This document shows positions 17,801-24,462 of a DNA stretch of 34,669 bases, in pieces (position 1 is the first letter of the stretch; each line of letters opens with the position of its first letter). The DNA is from Lachnospiraceae bacterium (GTDB lineage: Bacteria > Bacillota > Clostridia > Lachnospirales > Lachnospiraceae). The DNA is taken from NCBI GenBank assembly GCA_900766815.1, contig CAAFWV010000055.1, positions 1 through 34,669 of the forward strand, given 5' to 3'. A model generated the notes under the pieces. The model saw nothing but the letters and a program-made list of their open reading frames with translations. It was not told where the DNA came from and searched no databases. The translations under genes and the position numbers were made by a program.

Positions 17801-18747
17801 GCAGTAACCTTGGTTCCTGCCTCTGCAATAACCTCACCTGTTGACTCGTCAATAACATCCTCAGCCAGTACCTGACCGCGGATACGGTTACGAAGCATAA
17901 GCTTCTTATTAAACTTATAACGTCCAACCTTGGCCAGATCATATCTTCTGGGGTCGAAGAACATGGCATTGATGAGACTCTCCGCACTGTCTACACTGAG
18001 AGGCTCACCGGGACGGATCTTCTTATATAATTCAAGAAGACCTTCCTGATAATTGGTAGCCACATCCTTAGTGAATGATGCCTCAATCTTAGGCTCATCG
18101 CCGAATAATTCTCTGATTTCTTCATTGGTACCGATACCGAGAGCACGAATAAGTACTGTTACGGGAACCTTCCTGGTCCTGTCTACACGAACATAGAAGA
18201 TATCATTGGCATCAGTCTCATACTCTAACCACGCGCCACGGTTAGGAATAACCTGGCACGAGAAGAGCTCCTTACCAATCTTGTCATGCGAAATTGTATA
18301 ATAAATTCCGGGTGAACGTACAAGCTGACTGACAATTACACGCTCAGCTCCATTGATAACAAAGGTTCCGGTCTCTGTCATAAGAGGAAGATCGCCCATG
18401 AAAATCTCATGCTCATTGATCTCTTCCTTCTCCTTATTGTACAGACGTACCTTAACCTTCAGAGGAGCAGCATAAGTAGCATCACGTTCCTTACACTTCT
18501 CAATAGAATACTTTGCTTCATCTCTACACAACCTGAAGTCTACAAATTCAAGACTTAAACTTCCGCTAAAGTCAGAAATTGGAGAAATATCATCAAAGAC
18601 TTCCTTAAGGCCTTCCTTAAGGAACCAATCATAGGAGTCCTTCTGGACCTCTATGAGATTGGGCATCTCTAATACTTCCTTCTGTCGCGAGTAACTCATA
18701 CGTACCTTATTTCCACCGTAGGTAGGACGTATTCTGTTCTTTTCCAT
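14836..18747 (-). CDS. rpoB: DNA-directed RNA polymerase subunit beta
   Basis: This is the beta subunit of RNA polymerase. The product has 1303 residues from the ATG at 18747. The rifampicin-binding cluster (about residues 489-521) keeps the usual SQLSQFMDQNNPL, THKRRLSALGPGG pattern, so no classical resistance substitution is visible. The C-terminal clamp and switch regions are intact, and the tail is acidic. Two in-frame ATG codons lie six bases apart. The GGGGTG site is nine bases from the second and only three from the first, so the second is preferred. The gene has its own promoter and is followed by rpoC. It does not directly follow rplL because a lipoprotein gene intervenes. Confidence 0.99.
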   Translation of the reverse strand: MEKNRIRPTYGGNKVRMSYSRQKEVLEMPNLIEVQKDSYDWFLKEGLKEVFDDISPISDFSGSLSLEFVDFRLCRDEAKYSIEKCKERDATYAAPLKVKVRLYNKEKEEINEHEIFMGDLPLMTETGTFVINGAERVIVSQLVRSPGIYYTISHDKIGKELFSCQVIPNRGAWLEYETDANDIFYVRVDRTRKVPVTVLIRALGIGTNEEIRELFGDEPKIEASFTKDVATNYQEGLLELYKKIRPGEPLSVDSAESLINAMFFDPRRYDLAKVGRYKFNKKLMLRNRIRGQVLAEDVIDESTGEVIAEAGTKVTAELADRIQFNAIPYVMIQTEEKNVKVLSNMMVDITNFIECDPKELGISELVYYPVLKQLIEEYGDDSEALGEALTKNVHELVPKHITKEDILASINYNMHIEYHIGNSDDIDHLGNRRIRAVGELLQNQYRIGLSRMERVVRERMSTHDSDDVSPQALINIKPVQAAVKEFFGSSQLSQFMDQNNPLGELTHKRRLSALGPGGLSRDRAGFEVRDVHYSHYGRMCPIETPEGPNIGLINSLASFARINEFGFVEAPYRKIDKSDPENPRVTDEVVYMTADEEDNYHVAQANEQLDEEGHFVRNSVSGRYREETQEYPKAMFDYMDVSPRMVFSVATALIPFLENDDANRALMGSNMQRQAVPLLSTEAPVVGTGMEVKTAVDSGVAVVATKPGTVEYVCSDEIRVKCDDGEAMSYKVAKFTRSNQSNCYNQRPIVVKGEHIEAGQVIADGPSTSGGELALGKNPLIGFMTWEGYNYEDAVLLSERLVEDDVYTSVHIEEYEAEARDTKLGPEEITRDVPGVGEDALKDLDDRGIIRIGAEVRAGDILVGKVTPKGETELTAEEKLLRAIFGEKAREVRDTSLKVPHGEYGIVVDAKVFTRENGDELSPGVSQSVRIYIAQKRKISVGDKMAGRHGNKGVVSRVLPVEDMPYLPNGRPLDIVLNPLGVPSRMNIGQVLEIHLSLAAKALGFNVATPVFDGANEIDIMDTLDLANHYVNYPFDKAEADEWKSKGITTAFDGKEWTGDTFESLHKDELLPEVYEYLSENREHRSLWKGVPINRDGKVRLRDGRTGEYFDSPVTIGHMHYLKLHHLVDDKIHARSTGPYSLVTQQPLGGKAQFGGQRFGEMEVWALEAYGASYTLQEILTVKSDDVIGRVKTYEAIIKGDNVPEAGIPESFKVMLKELQSLGLDVRVLDEVGEEVKIMESVDYTDTDYRSIMGDDNRHNREDESFAAHGYQKQEFNEDGDLETSEEEEFEDLADDFAEEFDE

Positions 18748-18813
18748 TGACATTCACCCCGTTCTTATTTTTCTTTTTGCACACCTGGTCGCACAATACA
18801 ACCACAATAGTGC

Positions 18814-18850
18814 ACTGTCCATTGTACGTCAAATCAACTGCCGATGTCAA
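18814..18850 (-). promoter_or_regulatory. rpoBC promoter
   Basis: On the minus strand a consensus -35 box TTGACA (18845-18850) and a -10 box TACAAT (18821-18826) are separated by 18 nt. They lie between the lipoprotein stop (18868) and rpoB. The predicted start gives a 5' leader of roughly 65 nt. No terminator was seen after the lipoprotein gene, so read-through from upstream may add to this promoter. Confidence 0.8.
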
Positions 18851-18867
18851 GAATTATTTTCATCAGT

Positions 18868-19953
18868 TTATTCAGCTGATTTCTCAACAATATTGGCATT
18901 CTCGAGCAGGTAATCCATAACCTTAAGCTCCAGCAGATAATTCCTGTAATCCTGCTCATCAAAGGACTTCTTATATTCATCCACCGATTCATAGCCATAC
19001 TTCACGGCATCAGACTCAAGACTCTCTGTTGCCTCCTTCTTGGACACCTTGATATCCTCAATACGAGCGATTTTCTCACAGATGATTGCGTCCTTAAGCA
19101 TCGTCTCTGCCTGGGTCCTGCACTGCTCTTCGTATGCATCGAACTCCATGTCGTAGTAGGTTGTCACGAACTCTTCAAGCGAAACACCGTACTGGCTTGC
19201 CATTGTGCTGTCCTGGTTCTGAATCTGGCCGACGTAGTAATTCATAAGATTAACCGGAAGCTCTGCATCTGTGAAAACCGTATTCTCAGCTATCTGTGTA
19301 ATCAGGCCATCTCTCAGACCATTCCTGTAGCTGTCCTCTGCATTGGTCTCAAGGTTCTCCTTAATATAGCTCCTGAACGACTCCTCATCTGTAACACCGC
19401 TTATGCCAAGTCCCTGGATGAAAGCCTCAGTAAGCTCAGGGGATGAAACCTCCTTAACGCTGTTAATCTTTACATTGAACACAACCTCTGCTCCTGCGAG
19501 CTCCTCTCTGTAGTCCTCAGGGAAGGTCAGGTTAAGTGCTACTTCGTCTCCCTTCTTATATCCGATAAGTCCATCCTCGAAGCCCGGAATGAACTGTCCG
19601 GAACCGAGTGTCAAATCGTATCCTGTATCGGTGCCGCCCTCGAAGGCAACTCCGTCTTTTATTCCCTCATAATCAATGTTGACAATGTCGCCTTCCTTAG
19701 CTGCTCTGTCAACCTCTGTAGTACTCGTCTGACCTGATGCAGAAAGTACATAGTTAATATAATCATCAACCGTATTGTCGGTGATAGTCATCTTAGGCTC
19801 AGTCTCAATTGTTAAGCCCTTGTACTCACCAAGAGTCTCAATGTAGCTGTCTACATCAATCTTGGTGATGTCCATACTCGTATTATCATATCCCCCACAG
19901 CCTGCAAGCATTACAAGTGCCACAAGCAATACTGCTGTCAATCTTTTCTTCAT
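18868..19953 (-). CDS. Trigger factor-like FKBP-type peptidyl-prolyl isomerase lipoprotein
   Basis: This is a predicted exported lipoprotein of 361 residues. It has a signal peptide (KKR, hydrophobic stretch) with lipobox LAGC and acylated Cys19. An FKBP-type isomerase domain follows at about residues 87-168 (DIVNIDYEGIKDGVAFEGG, GSGQFIPGFEDGLIG, VVFNVKINSVKEV). A helical region resembling the trigger factor C-terminal chaperone domain occupies about residues 172-350. The ribosome-binding N-terminal domain of true trigger factor is missing, replaced by the lipid anchor, so it should fold proteins outside the membrane rather than on ribosomes. The ATG at 19953 is chosen because it begins the signal peptide, though its GGAG is rather far (12 nt). 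The gene starts only about 25 nt after the rplL terminator and separates rplL from rpoB. Confidence 0.85.
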   Translation of the reverse strand: MKKRLTAVLLVALVMLAGCGGYDNTSMDITKIDVDSYIETLGEYKGLTIETEPKMTITDNTVDDYINYVLSASGQTSTTEVDRAAKEGDIVNIDYEGIKDGVAFEGGTDTGYDLTLGSGQFIPGFEDGLIGYKKGDEVALNLTFPEDYREELAGAEVVFNVKINSVKEVSSPELTEAFIQGLGISGVTDEESFRSYIKENLETNAEDSYRNGLRDGLITQIAENTVFTDAELPVNLMNYYVGQIQNQDSTMASQYGVSLEEFVTTYYDMEFDAYEEQCRTQAETMLKDAIICEKIARIEDIKVSKKEATESLESDAVKYGYESVDEYKKSFDEQDYRNYLLELKVMDYLLENANIVEKSAE

Positions 19954-19975
19954 AATGATATTAAACTCCATATAG

Positions 19976-20006
19976 CAAAAAAATCGGGGGCTGTTATGCC
20001 CCCGAT
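19976..20006 (-). terminator. Intrinsic terminator after rplL
   Basis: A nine-bp perfect stem, ATCGGGGGC/GCCCCCGAT (19998-20006 with 19983-19991), has a six-base loop and is followed on the minus strand by seven T. It ends the rplJ-rplL transcript. The TTTTGCTATATGG just beyond resembles an extended -10 (TGC-TATATG), which could start the next gene's transcript, but the match is weak. Confidence 0.93.
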
Positions 20007-20022
20007 ATTGGTAAAGCAATAA

Positions 20023-20400
20023 TTACTTAAGTGTAACCTTAGCGCCAACTTCCTCAAGCTTCTTCTTAAGGTCCTCAGCCTCAGCCTTAGCTGCAGCTTC
20101 CTTAACAACCTTAGGAGCAGCCTCAACGAGGTCCTTAGCTTCCTTAAGTCCAAGGCCTGTGATCTCACGAACAACCTTGATAACCTTAACCTTCTCAGCG
20201 CCTACCTCTGTAAGCTCTACATCGAACTCATCCTTCTCCTCAGCTGCTGCTGCGCCGGCACCTGCTGCTGCTGCTACAACAACGCCTGCTGCTGCAGATA
20301 CGCCGAACTCTTCCTCGCAAGCCTTAACGAGATCGTTAAGCTCTAATACTGTTAACTCCTTGATAGCATCAATAATATCCTGTGTTGATAACTTTGCCAT
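20023..20400 (-). CDS. rplL: 50S ribosomal protein L7/L12 (bL12)
   Basis: L7/L12 forms the flexible stalk that recruits translation GTPases, with several copies bound to L10. The 125 residues show the N-terminal dimerisation domain (KLSTQDIIDAIKEL), an alanine-rich hinge (about residues 35-55) and the conserved C-terminal domain with the KVIKVVREITGLGLKEAKDLVE motif. The ATG at 20400 has AAAGGAG eight bases upstream. The frame is open upstream, but the extra residues are unconserved. Confidence 0.99.
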   Translation of the reverse strand: MAKLSTQDIIDAIKELTVLELNDLVKACEEEFGVSAAAGVVVAAAAGAGAAAAEEKDEFDVELTEVGAEKVKVIKVVREITGLGLKEAKDLVEAAPKVVKEAAAKAEAEDLKKKLEEVGAKVTLK

Positions 20401-20450
20401 GATAATGACTCCTTTCCTAATTCTCAATAATCAAGTCTTCGCAGTGACAA

Positions 20451-21026
20451 TTATGCCTCTGCGGGTGCTTCTGCTACAGCTTCCTCAGCTGCGGGTGCTT
20501 CTGCTACAGCTTCTTTGGCTGCAGGTGCTGCGCACTCTCCTGCTCCGCCTTTCTCAGCGAGCTGATTCATGCAACGAGCGAAGTTGGTGATTGGTGACTG
20601 AATGCTTCCAAGGAACTTAGAAAGCAGCTCTTCACGTGAAGGAATAGATGCGATAACATCAATACCCTTAGCATCGTAGAAGGTTCCCTCAACAATACCA
20701 GCCTTAATCTCAAGCTTATCAGCTGTCTTGGCAAACTTTGCAAGGATTCTTGCAGGAGCTGTTGCATCTGTTGTAGAAATAGCTACCGCACTGGGTCCCT
20801 CAAGGTAAGGAGCAAGCTGCTCACAATCTGTACCCTTGAATGCAAAGTTCATCATTGTGTTCTTGTAAACCTTGTAGGTAACACCGGCTTCGCGTAATTC
20901 CTTACGAAGCTTTGTGTCCTGCTCAACTGTAAGTCCACGGTAATCAACAAGCACTACTGACTGCGCGTCCTTAATTGAAGCTGAAATTTCTTCCACTACA
21001 GGCTTCTTAATCTCGATCTTTGCCAT
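20451..21026 (-). CDS. rplJ: 50S ribosomal protein L10 (uL10)
   Basis: L10 anchors L7/L12 dimers to 23S rRNA and controls its own operon through the leader upstream. The 191 residues begin MAKIEIKKPVVEEI and contain the conserved VLVDYRGLTVEQDTKLRKELREAGV region. The ATG at 21026 has AGGAGGAC upstream. The C-terminus carries an alanine/glutamate/proline-rich tail in which a short EAVAEAP unit is repeated. This tail is longer than in the most compact L10 proteins, where the last helix binding L12 ends the chain. Confidence 0.98.
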   Translation of the reverse strand: MAKIEIKKPVVEEISASIKDAQSVVLVDYRGLTVEQDTKLRKELREAGVTYKVYKNTMMNFAFKGTDCEQLAPYLEGPSAVAISTTDATAPARILAKFAKTADKLEIKAGIVEGTFYDAKGIDVIASIPSREELLSKFLGSIQSPITNFARCMNQLAEKGGAGECAAPAAKEAVAEAPAAEEAVAEAPAEA

Positions 21027-21173
21027 GTTCTGTCCTCCTATTTTTATTGCCGAATAGAAGTTTGAAATAAAAAACCTTCTGTCCGCAAAGACAGAAGGAT
21101 AATAGTTCATAAATTCCATCCCTCGGTAGGTTCTGTTTACATCCCGTACGGACGACCTACTGTCTTCGGCACG
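21027..21173 (-). ncRNA. L10 (rplJL) leader RNA with attenuator
   Basis: The transcribed leader contains the conserved L10-leader strings CCGAAGACAGTAGGT and CCTACCGAGG. These form a GUAGGU/ACCUAC stem with an inner UCC-GUAC-GGGA hairpin. The segment GACAGUAGG (21156-21164) is complementary, with one mismatch, to the first strand of the downstream terminator hairpin (21090-21098). It can therefore form an antiterminator that excludes both the terminator and the L10-binding stem. This fits the known Firmicutes design, in which excess L10(L12) complex stabilises the protein-binding stem and so favours termination. Confidence 0.92.
21064..21098 (-). terminator. Attenuator hairpin in the rplJ leader
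   Basis: A nine-bp perfect stem, CCTTCTGTC/GACAGAAGG (21090-21098 with 21075-21083), has a six-base loop and is followed on the minus strand by TTTTTT. It lies about 40 nt before the rplJ ATG, inside the leader, so it works as a regulated attenuator and not as the end of a gene. Confidence 0.92.
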
Positions 21174-21209
21174 AGTTATATGCTAACATAATGAATATTG
21201 TGTTGTCAA
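21174..21209 (-). promoter_or_regulatory. rplJ-rplL promoter
   Basis: On the minus strand a perfect -35 box TTGACA (21204-21209) and a -10 like box TAGCAT (21180-21185) are separated by 18 nt. Transcription would start near 21173, just before the L10 leader strings. The promoter lies in the 3' flank of capA. Confidence 0.75.
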
Positions 21210-21353
21210 GGACTTTTTCACGATACCACCTGTGTTTTTGGCATCATTTTGGTTTTTCGGCATCACCTGTGACTTATTCGCTACATCTTCGGTTACATTA
21301 TCTGAATCATTACCACCGATGTTATCTCAGTCATCCACAACGACCTTCCGAAA

Positions 21354-22616
21354 CTACCTCTTACTTATCCAACCATCCTCATCAATCGAGACACCGGGCG
21401 ATATGGAGGAGAGATAGCTAAGTATTCGCGTTTTTTCCGTACCTGTTGCAAGACTTGTGCGGCAGCCCGACTGAATACAGGGCACGAAGCGCGCGCCGAG
21501 CGAACCGTCACCTATGTTGATGCTCAACTCCATAAGCCCCGTATCCAATGTCTTGCTGTTGAACAGGTAGTTGCCCATGCTGTAGATTACCGGCGTGTCA
21601 CCTATGTAATCTATTCGCTGAAGTATGTGCGGGTGATCTCCGATGATTGCGTCCGCGCCGGCCTCGGCAAGCTTGGGTGCCAGCTCTAACTGCGCCCAAT
21701 CGGGAGCCTCCTCCAGCTCAGTTCCCCAATGGATATATGCAATACAGTAATCCGAGTGCGCCTTGGCCTCCTTCACAACCTCTACGACCGTGTCGTCGTA
21801 CCAGCACCTGAAGGTTCCGGGCGTCATATCCGTCGCGCCCTTCGTATCGGGATTGTCCACCCTCTCAATCTGTGTCGCACTCACTATCGAGATACAGGTA
21901 TCATTCACAATGAAGTACGCCGGCTTCATCGCCTCGCTCTTATTCACCCCCGCACCAACGAAGGCTACATCGCAATTATTCAGCGTATCAATTGTATCAG
22001 TCAGCGACACCTCGCCGAAATCATAGACATGATTGTTCGCCAGACTCACAATATCCACACCCATATCCTTGTAAAAGCGCGAGAATTCAGGACTGCACCT
22101 GAAGGTGTAGGTCTTCTCCTCAATTGGGACACCCCTGTCAGTGAAGGTAAACTCATTGTTTATCATGAATATGTCTGCCGAGCGCATATATTCCAGAGTA
22201 TCCGCATCGAAGGCCGAATCTATATTACCTCCTCTTGCTTTGATATTGCCAAGAATGGCATATCCGTCAGCGAAGCCAACATCGCCCGCAAAGAGAAGTC
22301 TTATTGAGTCCTCACTTGCAGCCTCCATAGGATATATTTTATTCTCTTTCAGCACCTCGGGATTGGACAGTATATCACTATACCTGCCCTCAGAGCCGGC
22401 CTCACTCCCGCTATCTCCCGTCGCATCCTGAGCCGCCGTACTCTCCTCATTCAGCTCCTCAACGAGTGCCACGACCTTCTCGTTTGTATCGCGTTTCTTC
22501 TTATTACTACCTATGCTACTCCTGCCCGTCACGGTAATATAGGCGAACATCGCCCCAAATCCTACGACCAGAACAAGAATAAGCACCTCAAGAAAGATTA
22601 TTACATTCCGCTTCAT
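21354..22616 (-). CDS. CapA-family metallophosphatase (poly-gamma-glutamate synthesis-like protein)
   Basis: The 420-residue product has a membrane anchor at about residues 4-28, a low-complexity linker to about residue 105, and a CapA-type metallophosphatase fold. Metal-site motifs are GDVG (111-114), NNEF (153-156), NNH (194-196), HWGTE (296-300) and GDHPH (326-330), all intact. CapA relatives take part in poly-gamma-glutamate capsule synthesis or other cell-envelope work, but no capB/capC genes are nearby, so the exact role is unknown. The gene stands as a single transcription unit between the rplKA and rplJL operons. No Shine-Dalgarno is visible, and an extended -10 box lies so close that the mRNA is probably leaderless. 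Codon third positions look more G+C-rich than in the ribosomal genes. Confidence 0.88.
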   Translation of the reverse strand: MKRNVIIFLEVLILVLVVGFGAMFAYITVTGRSSIGSNKKKRDTNEKVVALVEELNEESTAAQDATGDSGSEAGSEGRYSDILSNPEVLKENKIYPMEAASEDSIRLLFAGDVGFADGYAILGNIKARGGNIDSAFDADTLEYMRSADIFMINNEFTFTDRGVPIEEKTYTFRCSPEFSRFYKDMGVDIVSLANNHVYDFGEVSLTDTIDTLNNCDVAFVGAGVNKSEAMKPAYFIVNDTCISIVSATQIERVDNPDTKGATDMTPGTFRCWYDDTVVEVVKEAKAHSDYCIAYIHWGTELEEAPDWAQLELAPKLAEAGADAIIGDHPHILQRIDYIGDTPVIYSMGNYLFNSKTLDTGLMELSINIGDGSLGARFVPCIQSGCRTSLATGTEKTRILSYLSSISPGVSIDEDGWISKR

Positions 22617-22632
22617 ACGAACAATTATACCA
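22617..22632 (-). promoter_or_regulatory. Extended -10 promoter giving a probable leaderless capA mRNA
   Basis: TGG-TATAAT (a perfect -10 hexamer at 22624-22629 with a TGn extension) ends only seven bases before the capA ATG, so the expected transcription start is at or next to the A of ATG. No -35 match and no ribosome binding site are present. The spacer region overlaps the preceding rplA terminator. Confidence 0.7.
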
Positions 22633-22639
22633 CAAACGC

Positions 22640-22663
22640 AAAAACAGCGGGCTATGCCCGCTG
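22640..22663 (-). terminator. Intrinsic terminator after rplA
   Basis: An eight-bp perfect stem, CAGCGGGC/GCCCGCTG (22656-22663 with 22645-22652), has a three-base loop and is followed on the minus strand by five T. It lies 28 nt after the rplA stop and ends the rpmG-secE-nusG-rplKA transcript. Confidence 0.9.
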
Positions 22664-22691
22664 CAATGTACTGAATAGAGTTCGTATTGAA

Positions 22692-23381
22692 TTAGAACTT
22701 TGCTGTAGAGATCTTCACGCCGGGACCCATTGTACATGAGAGTGTGATGCTCTTTAAGTACTGACCCTTAAGTGCAGCAGGCTTAGCCTTAACGATTGCT
22801 GCCATAAGTGCATCGAAGTTCTCCTGAAGCTTCTCCTCTGTGAAGGAGGCCTTTCCAACAGGAACATGGATGATGTTAGCCTTGTCAAGACGGTACTCAA
22901 TCTTACCTGCCTTGATATCCTGTACAGCCTTTGTTACATCCATTGTAACTGTACCGGCCTTGGGGTTAGGCATGAGACCCTTAGGTCCGAGAACCTTACC
23001 AAGACGTCCAACAACGCCCATCATATCAGGTGTAGCAACTACTACATCGAAGTCAAACCATCCATCGTTCTGGATCTTAGGGATGAGCTCCTCACCGCCT
23101 ACGAAGTCTGCTCCTGCAGCCTGTGCCTCGTCAAGCTTAGTACCCTTAGCGAATACCAAAACCTTAACTGTCTTACCTGTACCGTTAGGAAGGACAACGG
23201 CACCACGGATCTGCTGATCTGCGTGACGTCCATCACAACCTGTACGGATGTGTAACTCTACTGTCTCATCAAACTTAGCTGTAGCTGTCTTCTTAACTAC
23301 GCTGATAGCCTCTGCAGGCTCATAAAGGGTTGTGCGATCTACTAATTTAGCAGCTTCGCTATACTTCTTTCCGTGCTTCAT
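22692..23381 (-). CDS. rplA: 50S ribosomal protein L1 (uL1)
   Basis: L1 forms the mobile stalk that releases deacylated tRNA. In many bacteria it also represses its own operon. The 229 residues begin MKHGKKYSEAAKLVD and hold the conserved GPKGLMPNPKAGTVT motif and the C-terminal LKGQYLKSITLSCTMGPGVKI. The start has AGGAGG upstream. It is the last gene of the nusG operon and is followed by a strong terminator. Confidence 0.99.
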   Translation of the reverse strand: MKHGKKYSEAAKLVDRTTLYEPAEAISVVKKTATAKFDETVELHIRTGCDGRHADQQIRGAVVLPNGTGKTVKVLVFAKGTKLDEAQAAGADFVGGEELIPKIQNDGWFDFDVVVATPDMMGVVGRLGKVLGPKGLMPNPKAGTVTMDVTKAVQDIKAGKIEYRLDKANIIHVPVGKASFTEEKLQENFDALMAAIVKAKPAALKGQYLKSITLSCTMGPGVKISTAKF

Positions 23382-23398
23382 CTAGCTTACCTCCTAAA

Positions 23399-23824
23399 TT
23401 AATCCTCTACTGTAATACCCATACTTCTTGCTGTACCGGCGATCATGCTCATAGCAGCTTCGATTGAAGCAGCATTTAAGTCAGGCATCTTGGTCTCAGC
23501 AATCTCACGGAGCTTATCCTTAGAAATTGTTGCAACCTTTGTCTTGTTGGGAACTCCGGAACCAGACTTGATATTGCAAGCCTTCTTGAGTAATACTGCA
23601 GCAGGCGGAGTCTTAGTAATGAAGCTAAAACTTCTGTCAGAGTATACTGTGATAACAACAGGGATGATTACATCGCCCTTATCTGCTGTTACTGCGTTGA
23701 ACTGCTTTGTGAATTCAACGATGTTTACACCGTGCTGACCGAGAGCCGGTCCAACCGGTGGTGCAGGTGTTGCCTTGCCGGCAGGAATCTGCAACTTGAT
23801 ATAACCTTCTACTTTCTTTGCCAT
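23399..23824 (-). CDS. rplK: 50S ribosomal protein L11 (uL11)
   Basis: L11 binds the GTPase-associated region of 23S rRNA and is needed for stringent-response sensing by RelA. The 141 residues contain the proline-rich N-terminal domain (KLQIPAGKATPAPPVGPALGQ) and the conserved C-terminal RNA-binding domain, including the TVYSDRSFSFITKTPPAAVLLKKA block. AGGAGGAG precedes the ATG. A 95-nt gap to nusG holds a small GCGGTA/TACCGC hairpin, but no separate promoter is convincing. Confidence 0.99.
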   Translation of the reverse strand: MAKKVEGYIKLQIPAGKATPAPPVGPALGQHGVNIVEFTKQFNAVTADKGDVIIPVVITVYSDRSFSFITKTPPAAVLLKKACNIKSGSGVPNKTKVATISKDKLREIAETKMPDLNAASIEAAMSMIAGTARSMGITVED

Positions 23825-23919
23825 GATTGGCTCCTCCTATAATAAATATTGTGGTATGGGTTATAGGTGCCCTTCCACTTACAAGCGGTAATACCGCGAG
23901 TTAACCTGATTAACTAACT

Positions 23920-24435
23920 CTACATCTTACGTACTTCTTCGAAACCGATTTCAACAGGAGTCTCGCGTCCAAAGAGCTCAACGTTAATGGTACATGTCTG
24001 CTTACCATAATCAATTCTCTGAACAACACCCACTGTATCCTTCCAGGCTCCGGCTACAACAACGATTGTCTCGCCCTCTACGAAGTCAATAGTAACATTC
24101 TCTGTCTTGATACCTAATGGCTTCATCTCAGCCTCTGTAAGAGGTACCGGCTTACTTCCCGGACCAACAAAGCCTGTGACACCTCTGGTATTTCTAACAA
24201 CATACCAGGTCTCGTCATTCATTATCATGTTAACCAGAACATATCCCGGGAACATCTTCTTCTGTACGGTCTTACGAGCGCCGTTCTTGACCTCAACTAC
24301 ATCCTGCATAGGTACGCGCACCTCCAGGATCTGCTCCTCGAGTCCACGATTAGCTATAGTCTTGTCCAAATCGGCCTTAACCTTATTCTCATATCCTGAA
24401 TAGGTATGAGCTACATACCATTTAGCTTCTGACAT
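23920..24435 (-). CDS. nusG: Transcription termination/antitermination factor NusG
   Basis: NusG binds RNA polymerase and couples it to pausing, Rho or the ribosome. The 171 residues contain the NGN domain (KWYVAHTYSGYENKV..., FPGYVLV, VRNTRGVTGFVG) and a C-terminal KOW domain ending with the FGRETPVEIGFEEV block. The loop reads AGAWKDTVG instead of the frequent GPF--FxG, a mild divergence. The ATG at 24435 is preferred, with GAGG just upstream. The in-frame GTG at 24450 has no ribosome binding site. Confidence 0.98.
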   Translation of the reverse strand: MSEAKWYVAHTYSGYENKVKADLDKTIANRGLEEQILEVRVPMQDVVEVKNGARKTVQKKMFPGYVLVNMIMNDETWYVVRNTRGVTGFVGPGSKPVPLTEAEMKPLGIKTENVTIDFVEGETIVVVAGAWKDTVGVVQRIDYGKQTCTINVELFGRETPVEIGFEEVRKM

Positions 24436-24462
24436 ATCTACCTCGCTCACTCAATCACATTA

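Noticed and set aside
21729..22307. 192-codon plus-strand frame antisense to capA
   Set aside because: The capA frame has all metal-site motifs; the antisense frame shows no family pattern and follows from the G+C-rich codon positions.
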